Shown: piece by piece, positions 44,837-56,900 of the stretch
How the letters are laid out: each line of letters begins with the position of its first letter
Position numbering within the stretch: the stretch's first letter is position 1
DNA from: Reticulascus tulasneorum
Taxonomy: Eukaryota; Ascomycota; Sordariomycetes; Glomerellales; Reticulascaceae
NCBI GenBank assembly: GCA_001557505.1
Contig: LSAX01000010.1
Span: 1,302,001-1,366,000 of the forward strand
Length of the DNA: 64,000 bases
Reading direction: 5' to 3'
The notes under the pieces: generated by a model
Told to the model about the DNA's origin: nothing
Databases searched by the model: none
What the model saw: only the letters and a program-made list of their open reading frames with translations
Translations under genes and position numbers: made by a program

Positions 44837-46974
44837 GTACTGTGTATGTCCGAGGGTAATACTTAACATGCTATGCGGGGAGCCGTCGGGTCGTGCAAAA
44901 AATGGCTGGCGGGTTGGTATTGCTATTCCTGTACGCTCCTCAAATGGACGCCTCCACTTCCTTTTTCTCGAGAATTTCCTGGTGCCCCAGAACACTCGGG
45001 ATGAGGCTTTGATTTGGCAGGACACGGGATGGCTTTGAGGCGTCATGCTGCAAACTAATTACTGCTACGTGGTACACAATCCCTAATCGGAGAAACGACG
45101 GCCTCTGTAGAGACGGCATGGAATTGAGCGAGAACGGGCAATCAGTCAGTCAGTCAGCACTCAAAGGAAACGGGTTTAATTTAAATAAAGCCAAAAAGAG
45201 AGGGCAGAAGAAACGGCCAACAGCCAACCTCTGAGGCTGATTGGCCTGCGCCGGGCGGAAAGTCGACGTTGGACGTCAGGTGTTGGGACCCAGAGAACGA
45301 GGTTGTGTGGATAGATTGAGATGGAAATTGAATGACGAGCGCGAGATAGGGTCTTGGCAGGAGATGGACAATCGTGATTGGGTTCCCCCCCATTTCGAGC
45401 GCGCAGCGGGTTCGCGGTTTTGCAGATCCGGCTCATTCCAATGCTGAAGTTCTTTTTTAATCATCTGGGCTGGCTTTTGCTTCACGGGCCAGGGGGGGGG
45501 GAGGTGTTTAATTTCGTTGCCTCATTGGTGCGGAGACACGAGGCGGGCATGACGAGGTTCCAGGTCTCTGGGAGGTCGAGAGGTCGAGACTGGTCGAAAA
45601 ACATGACCGCAATTGGTAATTACGCATAACAGCATATTCTAGGAATGTTCGAAATGGGTGACTGAGTGTCTGGGACTGAGACTGTGGTGATTATATGTAC
45701 CTGTTCGTGCAATGACCCTTTTCGAGATGGGAGTACATGTCTAGCTAAGCAGCGAACCACCTCAGGCCAAAATCACTGCTGCCATTTACTTACTACCTTA
45801 ATTAGGAGTGTATTTGGCCCAACTAACTACCTTATTCTTACCAAATTGAGCATTATTGTGTCTATTACTCCATGTAGTAGGTATTAGTAGTCAGGCTTCC
45901 GACCTGAGTAAGTGAACGCACTATGATCCTGTGCTATGTGACTTAACGTAATTAGGTGGTTATATCCTGCTTATCCTTGTTTTGCAAAGTTCGAACAGCG
46001 TCGTAACTGGCGCCGAGCTGCCAATACTTATACGAGCCCTCCGCGATGCAAGATGGCACCTTTTTTTATGGGCCTACGAACCTAGTAACTTGGTCTAGGC
46101 ATACCACAACGTAGCAATGAACGAGAGAGGAGTCCATCACATCCCCCATCCCATGGGGAAAGCAAGAGGTTTTGGGAATGGCGTCGATGAATTTATCGAT
46201 TTCTTGATCGTTTGCATCGTAAGCTAATCAGTAGGCCGAACTAACCTACCGGATGGAGACAGGCATAACGGGCGTCTGAGCTTTTTAGCTTGCAGACAGG
46301 CACGCTTAGGCGGAATCTTCCTGGGCAGCCTGCATTAGCGAGATTTCCCTCCTTTCCCCTTTCCAACTTTTTCTCGTCCTCCCCAAGCCGGAGCTCCACG
46401 CCTAAGACGCCCAGTCCAAGCCACACCCTCCCAAGACCCAAGACCTCCGGAAGGAATGGGAACAGAGAAAAAAATGAAAAGCCCAGGCCAGGCTACCTAC
46501 CTACCAGACCCAAAGAACCCATTCTCCGGGATGAGGTGGGCTGCGATCCAAACAGGGGTTGCATGGGTAATTAAATAAAAAATGCTCTTCGTGGAATCGA
46601 TTCCTTGCAATCCTGTTCGGATTCCAGCCGCACCCGAGATCAAAATGTCCGTCGTTGCGATGGAAGGGTGGGAACGGACCGGTTGATGTGAATACCTGGG
46701 CTGAGTGACTGACTACCTACATACCCAACATCAAAGTCCCTCTTCTCCTCTTCCTTTATCCGATTCTACATACAGTACATACGCATCTCGGCTTCTTATC
46801 AACTGTGGGTTCATGGCATGGGGATGGAGACGGATCGGTGGGAGGAGGGAAGGGTACACTAGATGCGGCAGGTGAGTCGGCAGCGCAGCGATTACACGAG
46901 CAGAGAGTCGTCTCCATCTTTGGGTGCGACCTGAAGTCTCAGGGGACGAGAGAGGTATGGAGGTGGTAGGTATT

Positions 46975-47002
46975 TCAGGTCACCTCAGGTCACCTCAGGT
47001 CA
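46975..47002. repeat. Tandem repeat of CACCTCAGGT
   Basis: Two full copies of the 10-mer with partial copies on both sides (TCAGGT before, CAG after). Each unit contains the near-palindrome ACCTCAGGT. Confidence 0.75.
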
Positions 47003-47541
47003 GTCCCCGTTTATCAGGCCGTGCCCATTGCGTGCATGTACGTTTATATTGAAAAAGGGGAATGGCAAGCTGGACATCATCGGAAGAGCACGCAAAGGTA
47101 AAGCACTGCTTACTGCCTACTCTGTCTCTCTGTACTACGTAAAGTAATTCCTGCGCGGTCGTACCCAACATAGGTCTGGACATTGAGGCTGCTGGGCTAT
47201 CCCTAGGCATGATAATGCAATCATCAGTGCATTCTGCAATCCCGAATCCCCACCCACATTCCCGACCAGGCAATTACCTGAACGGAGTCTAGCGCACGTG
47301 TTAGTAACGCCTTGGTCGACTGGGGAGGAGTGGAAGAGTCAACCCAGATGCGGATAAGGCTCAGGAATATCTCCCGTTGGCCTTCGCCTCCTTAGCGTCT
47401 ACGAAGACGACCTAGCAGGGCAGTGGGAGTGACACCCTGACATGGCCCCCAAGACCCAGCAATTGCAACCCTGAGGGGGAAGTGGGCAGTGGCATCCAAA
47501 GCTGGCATGGCCCGCGCTGAGCACCTTACAACTTGGCGGGA

Positions 47542-47553
47542 GGGGGGGGGGGG
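47542..47553. repeat. G12 homopolymer tract
   Basis: Twelve consecutive G on the plus strand in intergenic DNA. Confidence 0.75.
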
Positions 47554-48326
47554 AGAGGTATGTAGGCTTGTCTTATTGGACTTGGCCTTACGTTCGCTTC
47601 TTGTTGCTTCCACACTTGCATTGCAGAAATTTGAGAAGGCAGCAAATATTGGCAAAGGCAGCCAGAAGAAATACGACTGACCTGCTGACTGTGTTTAATA
47701 ATGGCAACCGACTTCCCTTGGCAATGCCTTGGTTTTCCTACCGGACCTCTACGATACGGAATACCTAATAACTTACCTGTGTACGGGATACATGCCAACG
47801 TACTCACCTACCTATGTGGTATTAAGCATGGGACTGATTTGGGAGACATCACCTGGAATTTGTTTGTCTTCCCGGACTGAGACCTGCTAAGAAGAAAAGT
47901 ATGGAAGAAGAAAGACAGGAAGAAATGGCCCTCGTGGCAGCCTCATAATGCGTATGTACATGCAATCAAGGCTCGAGCTACCCCAAAACCTCTCCCCCTC
48001 CTAATTCTCTCCTCTAATTATTATCTCACTTCAATCCTTCGGCATAAGGTAGGTAGTTACGTACAGAGTAATACAAAGGTCACAAGCCACGCCTAAGCCA
48101 GCCCAGGCGGTTCTTTCTACTAATCCGTATTATAAGACAACGTACTCTTAGGCTGTAACTATCGTATGTACTACTGTACTCCGTGGATTACTACGTAATA
48201 AATCTGTTGTCGATTGACTGACTCCTCCCGCCAACTTTTTTCACTCGAGAACTATCAACGGAGGAGTGGGGTGCTATGAGCCAATATTGGTTCCTGGCGC
48301 TACGTGGCTTGACGCCAATGCCATCT

Positions 48327-48341
48327 CCCCCCCCCCCCCCC
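48327..48341. repeat. C15 homopolymer tract
   Basis: Fifteen consecutive C on the plus strand, about 105 bp before a CCA repeat. Confidence 0.8.
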
Positions 48342-48447
48342 AATCCACCACAACCCTGTACCTGAACTAGGAGGGCCTTGCTCAGGGTAGCATGCGCTAA
48401 CATACGCCTCGCGTCAACTCGATGGCCCAGAATCGATAGCAACACGT

Positions 48448-48479
48448 CCACCACCACCACCACCACCACCACCACCACC
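48448..48479. repeat. (CCA)n trinucleotide repeat
   Basis: Over ten perfect CCA units in non-coding DNA. Confidence 0.85.
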
Positions 48480-49063
48480 GTGAGCGAACCTACTCCAGGG
48501 GGGGAAGATACATACCCCCCCTGGTGCAGTGAAAAAATCACGACTCAGCCCGCCTGCCATTTCCTTCCCTCCCACCAAAATGCATCCCAACCCAGGCCCG
48601 GATCCACTGAGAATGCCAACGCCCACCCACAACCTGACTGACCAAGACCAAGACCAACACGCCAAGCTCAAATAGAAGACCTAGCGAACCCACCAGGCCT
48701 AGCTCCTTCCCACCCCCCGGGCCAGTGCCACGCGCTTGGAGAGAAAGCCGATATTATGTGGTGCCCATTTCTCCTTCCAGACCATTCATCTTCTGCAAAT
48801 CCTTTCCTCATCTTCTCCTCTAACTTTCTCCTTCGCTTTTAGAGCCTCAGCTGCTTAGCCTAACGACTAGCTCCTCCATTCGATCGAGCCTCTCACGATC
48901 CAACGAGCGTGAATTGGCCGGACGACTCGGGCCATATTACACGTCACCAGTCCACCGACGAAGCCCAGCTGCGAGATTGGCTTCTTTTTTGGCAGCTGCC
49001 GTTGTTATATTTGGGCCTTTCACTGGATCCGACCTCTGGGGCCGCTTAACTTACCTTCTTGCT

Positions 49064-49076
49064 CCCCCCCCCCCCC
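49064..49076. repeat. C13 homopolymer tract
   Basis: Thirteen consecutive C in the presumed promoter of the DUF7729-type gene. Confidence 0.75.
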
Positions 49077-49682
49077 ACTCCACCAACGAACCGACCCAAA
49101 CCATTCATCTCCCCGCAGTCAAAAGCCTCCAATTGAGGAAATCAAGCGAGCGTCGGTATTGCTGTGATTTCCACCACGCCCAATTTGCTGATCTCCCTTC
49201 TCCTCCCACAAACCCACTCGGCGGCATTATCGTCCATAGTCCCTATATATCTGGCGTCCCTCCTCTTATTGGCGTCGACCAACCACACGCACGGAACGCC
49301 GTTTATTTATCCGCCGCCGCCCATATTGACCTCATTGCCCTTCCAAGCAGAAACAACAGCAGCCCATTATACCCTACCACCCCAGGCCATATAGCCCAGG
49401 CACCCGAGCAGGAACGAATTCGGAACCAGAAACAGAAACAGGCCATGAGAGTGGAGTTGTAAAAACTGGTCTTCTTTTGTCAGGCCTGCCTGCTGCACCG
49501 TACATATATCCAACATCCGGTCGATCAACGGCTCGAAACGAAAGTCTTGCCGATCCTTTCGCGGAATCTGGGAAGAAACAAAATCAGGTTCAAAACCCAC
49601 GCGGAATTAAAGACATTTACCTGTCTTTGACGGCTGCTTGCCCTTCGCAGCTGCAACCCGCGACGGAGAAAAGAGGAAGATT

Positions 49683-49700
49683 ATGTCCCAGTCGCAATAG
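49683..49700 (+). promoter_or_regulatory. Five-codon uORF before the GPI-protein gene
   Basis: ATG TCC CAG TCG CAA TAG ends 26 bases before the main start at 49727. If it is in the mRNA leader it would require leaky scanning or reinitiation. Confidence 0.35.
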
Positions 49701-49726
49701 CCGCATCTTCTCGCCGCCGCATCACA

Positions 49727-50912
49727 ATGGCTTCGTCCATGTCGCTCGTTTTCCAACACGCCCTCCGCCTTCCTTCCTCCTCCAACCCCTCAGTGTCACG
49801 TCATCACAAGCCGAGGACATCATGGGCTTCGCTTTTAGCTATGGCTTGCCTAGCTTCGGTGTCCATGGCATCGCACATCACAGCACCCTCAATTGCGGCG
49901 CCGACCGCAAGCTTGATAGTCGACACCAGGACACCTACCAAGATCAAGGGTCAGTGGACCATGCTTCCCCAGCAGGGGAATGAGCTGCGGAAGAGACAGG
50001 AAGAGGAGAGTGGTTCGGCTACCCCGACAACATCCAGTGGCCTTGAAGAAGCCAGCGATGGACCATCGTCCATCACAATCTCATTCACACCTCCCACTTC
50101 AACCACCGAGGCGCCGACTCCTCTACCTTCACCTTTTGACAGCAGTTTGGCCTACAATTTCACCAGCAACGATGGCTCCTCTTGCCCGAAATTCATCAAT
50201 GATATGTTGACCAGCCCGACCTTCAAGTCATGCTATCCGCTCTCGATGATGCTCCAGGTAAGCTTTCTGCGCTTTTGTGCCCTATCTCTCGCCTGGTCCA
50301 CTAACTGAACTTCCACAGGGTTCGACTTCCTTCTTCGAAGCCGAGAAGAAACTCCTCAGCATCGTCAGAGTCCTCGACGCCACTTGTGCAGCCGACGTGT
50401 CCTTCTGCTCGGAGTACCTCACCGGGCTTGCGAAGAATCTAACCTCGTCCACACATTGCGGTGCCGATTTTGCAAGTGGCAACCCAATCGTGAACCAAGC
50501 TTACTTGGGCTTGATGGCATACGAGATGCTCTACTCAACAACATGCCTGCAAGACCCGGATACATCCATGTACTGCTTCGCCAACGCAGTCACAAATCTC
50601 ACGACGCCATCCAACGTCTACTTTTACTATCTGCCTCTCAACATGACCCTGCCAGGCAGTGCGAATCCGTCATGCAACTGGTGTCTGCAGGAAACGATGG
50701 CCATCTTCCAATCAGCGGCTGCGGATCGAAAGCAAGCCATATCATGGACATACGAGCCTGCTGCTAAGCAGGTTAACACCATGTGTGGTCCGGAATTCTC
50801 GAACGATACCTTACCGGCCGCCTCGGTTCTCAGCATGGCCGGTTTGTCATTGCCATCGTGGGCTCTGACCACTATTACAGTTGCGTTGGCAGTGGCTGCC
50901 AACTTCCTATAG
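49727..50912 (+). CDS. Predicted GPI-anchored cell-surface protein (DUF7729-type)
   Basis: Model: exons 49727..50257 and 50319..50912, 374 aa, with a 61-nt intron (GTAAGC...CCACAG, with a CTAAC branch site). The N-terminus has a basic stretch, then a hydrophobic segment (SWASLLAMACLASVSMA) acting as signal peptide or anchor. A Ser/Thr/Pro-rich linker with a KR site (ELRKRQEEE) follows. The folded domain (about 145-340) has many cysteines: SSCPKFI, FKSCYPLS, DATCAADVSFCSEY, STHCGADF, TTCLQD, MYCFAN, PSCNWCLQETM and NTMCGPEF. It also has several N-glycosylation sites (LTS, MTLP and NDT contexts). The C-terminus is a hydrophobic tail after a small-residue stretch (AASVLSMAGLSLPSWALTTITVALAVAANFL end region), fitting GPI attachment. 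The Cys pattern matches a domain I recall as DUF7729 in fungal GPI proteins; function is unknown. Confidence 0.82.
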
Positions 50913-53900
50913 GGCAACTGCTTCTCCTCATGTCAAGGGGAAACTCCAATCTTGGAGTCCTGGAAAACCTGGTCTAAATTGGTCGGAACGAATCATGTCT
51001 TGGAATGTACTCTTATCTCAGCACCATTGATACCCTCATGCTTTTTCTTTTCTTTAGTTCTGCTTCTCTCTGGCCCCTTTGCAGACCCGGCCGGATCTGC
51101 TCAGGGTATTCTTCTTCGGTCGACTGACTTATCCTCGACCTTTTTTTTTTCTCACTTTGAAATTTTGGTCGGACCAGGAAAGACAAAAAGCGCCGGCACT
51201 GCCCGAACGGGTTACAGTGGCGCAGGATTCTTTTTTTCTAAGATATAATTCTCTATTGAGGACATATATACAGGCCATGGCTGGCTGGGAGGCGACATAT
51301 AGCAGGCAGGCGCAACTAGCTCCATCCCAAAGGGGGATGTGGAGGTATAATTGCTTCGATTCTGGGTGGATATTAACATTGGTTGGACTTGGGACTGGTT
51401 TTGGGTTCAGGACATGGATATACTGTGCGTATAATCTTCTTGTAACTATTATTCTTCGCTTCTTGTCGATATCTTTGCCTCGTGTAGAGGTTATTACTTT
51501 TGCCCCTTTTGGGTGTACATGATAGATGAATGGACGAATATGTCTTCAAGCAGCATGATATTCTTGGTGTGCGTGATGTTGTGAGTTGTTTGAGGAGGTA
51601 TACATGCCTGTTTGGCTCACCATCCTTGTCTTTCCAAGGCATCTTCAGATGGCGGATCGAACATACACCGGTTGCCCATCCATGCGGTTCTGATAATCCA
51701 GACAACTCCCTTGTTCATCCTGCTAGTCTGCCAATGCCTCTTGGGCATCTTTCAGCCAGTTGTGAGTTTTCATTCGGCTCGCTTTTCTCTCGTCTCCCAC
51801 ATGGCTCATCCTCTCTCCCAGGGAACATTCTCTTCACCGTCCCTAAGACCCGGGCCTACTTGTCCATCCAGCATCTCCGGCACCTAAACCCAAGCCTCAT
51901 ATATAACAGCGATCTCTCATATTTCCCCGACGAGTTAAAGCGAGGCAGGCACCTGTCCGAATCCGTGACGTTCTCGGTGGGGCATACTTCCACATGTTGC
52001 GGCGGGTGCCTTGTTGTGAGGTTGGAATGCAGCAAACCAAGATAGGTCACCATTGTGAGCTTGCCTTGTTGCGAGGCTGCGTTCGGCAACTGGACGTGCG
52101 CTCTGTCCGGTGGCAGTGTGACGCTCTAGGCTTTTGCAGCCATTCGGGACAATCGTTGTCATCCGACATGTTTGACTTGGCTGTGAGGTTGATGCCGCCT
52201 TGCTCCCCTGGAGTTCGTAGCCACGCTCACTGTCTCCTGTGATATGTATGGCTATACGTCGGACAGTCATGAGATATACAGCCAAGGAATGGCTGAAGCT
52301 TAAGTTGAGCAGTCTCTAGGTTGCAGATCAATAGTTATGGATATAGTTTGGATTGAAGTTGGGACATGCTGCCCTTGCTCGGATCACCAGATATATGACA
52401 TATCTTCATGCCCAGTAACCTCTATTGCTATAGTCAAGACTCACAGTTTCAAGCTTTCACCTGTCTCTCACCTCCCCTTCAACCAGACATATACAGCGGC
52501 CCCAACCCTAACTCCTCAGGCACCGCCTCCTTCCCCCCTTTTCTAGGCCGCCACGTGAGTTATCCCTTGTATATCAAAATAGGAAGCCACTATTCCAACT
52601 AAAGATCACCACTCTCGAGAGCGAGTTAGTCCAACGGTTCCGTACTCTGTACCAACGCTTAGTAAACTAAAACTCTAACCCCTTCCTGCGGGAGGATAAA
52701 GGCAAGGCTCGGAGTCGGCTATCAGACATTTAAGCTCACACCCACGCATCTTGACCGGTAGGCAGATGTGGTTCTATGGGCTAATGGGGGGCGGTTCTAC
52801 ATGATCTTTGGTAGGAAAACCCCAGAAATGGGATGTTTTCGTAGGTACCCTCCTCGTTCGAAACGAGTTGGGTACTGAGCTTTTTGCCCCTTTTTTTTTG
52901 TTTTCTTTTTCGCCTTTCCCCTTATTTGCAGATTAGATTATGAAAAGGTGCCCCCTCTGCCCCTTATGGTCTCTCCTAGTATTTATTAATAATATGGAAG
53001 TTCTTTGACGTAAAGAATGTAATAAGGAGAAGGATGATGTTGTGGCGGCAGATCTTTGATATCATCAACTGTAGTATTTACGACTTCTGTGGAGTAGGAG
53101 GAGATAGAATTGAACGATAATGGTCTAACTACTTCGGTATTTGGCTCTGTTCAGTGAAAAGCTTAGGCCAAAGATATTAGAGGACTGAAACAGTTGCTTT
53201 TCTACTAGACTGTTCGCATACCGTCGATATATGCGTGAGCTGTCGAAGCCAAGTAGACATGCCGAGCCAGCATCATCTACACTGATTCATAACCGACCTC
53301 ATGTACTTTGGCCCCCCAAAGCTGCGGCCAACTCTCCAGAAGGGAACAGCAACACCTACGTGTGTGTATAAGTCGATTTGATGATAATCAGTGCGAACAA
53401 GGGAGTAGCTCAGCTGCCCAGTTGCCGACTCGTTGTCACTGCGTACGTAGATGTCAAAGTCAATGAGCCCCCCTGCTCCCGTAATAACAAGCTCTTCTTA
53501 GTAACGTACATAGGCCCGGAGTGGACAACTTTTGCGATATCCCGCACTCACAGGTACGAGTCAATTGTCGGTCAGACTTCATTCGTCTATCTAGGCCATC
53601 TATATCAAACCACGCAGCCAGGCCCGGTCGACTTCTGGACGGACGAACCTGCCATCCCAACTCGTTGACAGGGCTCTTGGAGACAACATGGAAATCAAAG
53701 ACAGAACTTACTCCTTTCCAACCAAAGCATTGAAACTTGGGACCCTAGAAAGGTTCAGCTACCTTCACTTGAGCAGCCGTTGCAAGCACATCTTCTCTGT
53801 ATCAGGGAGGTTGACAGCTTTTATTCTACTTGAACTTCAGAAACAGTAGTGGCGGAGTCTTTCTCTTGAGACTCTGACTAGATGTAGATGTGCGCAGCAA

Positions 53901-56900
53901 TACGAATGAGAACTGTGATATATCCCGGTTCAGCATATCCTGCAACAATCTCAGATATATTTAGCCATCAACAGCCATCCGACTCAGGGGCTTAAGTGTC
54001 TAGCGTATATAATGGGTCAGGAATCAGAGAACGAGACGACTATCTAACCATCCATACGTGTCACGTTCTGAGTCTGTGAAGCCCACTTGCTAGGCTCTTC
54101 CAGCTATGCAGTCTCTAGGTTGTCGAGACTCAGGACTCGACTATCACCATGCTCAACAGCCAGCCTCGACAAATAGAAACGCATTACGGAGCGAGACATC
54201 CCGACCTACCTGTAGAGAACTCGATAGCTAGAGGAGGAAAGCAGATTATCTCGTTCAACCTCAAACCAGGCACATAGCACCTCTCGTTGACGGTTCAAAG
54301 TCACCCGAATTCGCTCACCCAGCCCAACCTCGACTCGCTGAAATCTCGCAAGCCATCTAGCCTACTCAATGGCCTCGGGACTTCCTCTGTCTCTACATGT
54401 TGGCTAGGCAGCAGACCGCATAGAGCCCGTCGCCACATCTCCTACGCCCGTTTCTGGCCCCCTAAGGGCGTATAGAGAGCGGGAACTTCCCGCTTTGGTT
54501 GGTGCCATCAAGGATGACCGGACTGTTCTTGTCCAAGGATACATATCAAGGCAATAAGAAGCCACGAAGTAGTATATCAGAGGCGTGTCTCTAGAATCTA
54601 ATTGCCAGAAGAGTGAATCGGCAGAACCAGAGTGGGAGATGCTACATCACGGCGCGATCTTTGTAGACGAGAGGATACGCTAAATTGGGGCTAGCTTAAC
54701 AGAACACGAGGAAAGGAGCTCGGCGTAGCGCGAGATAAGGAAGCCAGGAGGAATCAATTGTATCCTAAGTAGAAGCAAGGCATCGTGACGAAATTCCTGA
54801 TCGCAGAGAAGCAACAAGCGCAACGCCAGGCTCGCTTTCTCCGTATCAAGCGAGCTGGTAGCTCGTCAAGACACTCAGATAGTCATTGTCACCACATAGA
54901 TTTCTTCACAAGCGACTCAGCTACTACACCATTTTACCTGCCGTGCCCTCAACCGCTTAGCTACTGAGAAACACATGCCTATTCCTAAGTACACAGCATA
55001 CACTTGTCGCTACTGGTACCCAGCAGGCGACCATGCTTCAGCAATCCATCGCCAAGTGGCTCTCATGACATACACATAGGGAAGCTGTGAAGATAAGACA
55101 CTCCTTCCTATTCCCACCAAGCTGGCGAGAATAGCAAAAACACTATACACTGGCCGCTGGCAATCGGCACCGCGATGCTGACAAGAAGGTCCCACCGCAA
55201 TCCTACGTGAGATCTTGCCGCCTGGTCCACATATGCACAACCCGACAGCATGACAGCCGCGCCGCACACCCCCACGGCTCCTCATTCTCCACATGTGCTT
55301 CGTGAACACCTGTTCCTACTTGGTTCAAAAGAACAACGTACAGTTCGCACTTGACCGCAGCAGCACCAGAAAACAGCCTTGGCTATCCACCTACCCTAAA
55401 CTTCGATTTGTCTCATCGGCTTCCGTGCCGCCGCGGACGCGAAAAGTCTGACATGCTGCGTGAAGCTAGATATTGGCGTGACGTATAGCAGAGCCCCATT
55501 AAGGGTGAAAGTTCCTACTGACTGCAAGATAAGCGGTAGTTTAATCAAGAGCCGGCATACCATGTAGACCGGTATATTCCCCGACGAACAGGAGGAGTTG
55601 GCAAGGAGCGCCCAGCTTGTTGGTAGTGAAAGGTCAGTTCCTGATGCACACAGCAGGATCTTGTTCCTTGTTTCACTGTGAGAGTTCTCACTCAGCCTGT
55701 TGGAGGAGTCACGGAGGTTCATAAGGCGACGACCTAATCCCCACCTCGTCACGTCGAGTACGCGTCTCATTCGTCGCCACCTGGGGCTTTCGACGGTACT
55801 ATTTGGAAACAAAGAGATCTATTAGCCCTGTCTGCTCACATGTGGCGTAGTGCCAAGGGGGGTAATATGGCAGTCGTGGTAGTCGGCCTGGCCTGGCCAG
55901 TCGGCGGGGTTTGCAACGATGGTCGCCGATAGGAAGCTGGTAAACCTGATCGAGACCTCGACGAAAGCCCGGTTGAACGGCGACCTGCCATCTTTCGCCA
56001 CGAAGCAGGCTGTGTCAGTGCGTGCCAGAGGGTGACGAGCGGGAAGCACCTGCCAATCCCGCATTTCAGGACCGGCTCAGGAAACAGTGTACTCCGGCAC
56101 GTGAGATGCAGGTCGAGCAGCCTCGATATTGCCGGCCACACCATGGACTGCTTGCGCAACCAGGCAGCACACGGCTCGGGTAGGGGGATAACTTGCCATG
56201 CCAGGTTTGAGCATTCCTCCCAGATACCCGAGCAATTTGCATTAATCCTGATAGATTGAGACATCCCGAACAGGAACGTTCCGGGGAAATCGGGCACGAG
56301 GAATGACGGGCACGGCGCCACGAAGGCCGTGAGACAGATACCAAGGGAAACAACACGAGGCCACCAGGCTTCTGGAGACCGGACGGGCGAGGACGATAAT
56401 CTGAGGCGAGCGAGCTGTTTATCCAGCCCTCTTGAGACAAGGTGAACGCCTGATGTACGTGTTCCCATAAATAGCAGATGTATCATTCAACGCATCAAAC
56501 ATGATTGTCCCGCGTCGCTGGTCCATTTCGTGTTTGATAGATCAAGGAAGAGGAGGAATGTTCAGATGACAAGTGATGAGCAGGAGGGGTTCTCCAGTGC
56601 TGATCAGCATTGGCAGCTGGGATACGACGTCGAGATGGATATGCCTGGGGTTCCGGGATATTGCGAACCGGCACTTCTCGACGCTACAAGGGAAGATGAT
56701 CGACTTCTGAGGCCGAACGTAACCTCTCCTCAACCGGAACATGGGATGAAGAGAGTGTTCTGCCCAGTTCGAGCAAGTGCATATGATCAGTTCATCCAAT
56801 GAGGAGAAGGGGGATCTGCTATGCTCTTGTGCCAATCACGTCACAACAAGACGGGAGAGAGGGCACGCCCCTGGCGGCATCTGAACAGGCGTGCCACTGG

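Larger units (their letters stand above)
43345..49682. other. 6.3-kb stretch without a recognised gene, rich in simple repeats
   Basis: All frames are short and lack domains. The stretch contains ACATAC repeats (44810-44836), a TCAG run (45142-45158), G10 (45492-45501), a 10-bp tandem repeat (46975-47002), G12 (47542-47553), C15 (48327-48341), CCA repeats (48448-48479) and C13 (49064-49076). The right part (about 48.7-49.7 kb) is CT-rich and probably the promoter and leader of the following gene. Confidence 0.5.

Noticed and set aside
48914..49462. 182-codon frame upstream of the DUF7729-type gene
   Set aside because: It is Pro-rich because of CT-rich leader DNA and lacks any conserved pattern.
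51530..52045. 171-codon plus-strand ATG frame
   Set aside because: Composition is not protein-like and no motif is recognised.
53400..53470. GGGAGTAGCTCAG, like a tRNA A box
   Set aside because: No B box follows at the right distance and the arms do not fold.
56032..56259. Plus-strand frame with GHTMDCLRNQ and CHA, recalling UstYa (DUF3328) HxxHC motifs
   Set aside because: The second His before Cys is missing, the spacing is wrong and nothing else of the family is seen.
55836..56486. 216-codon minus-strand frame
   Set aside because: No domain, no coherent hydrophobic or motif pattern, and other frames are equally open; probably chance or decayed beyond recognition.
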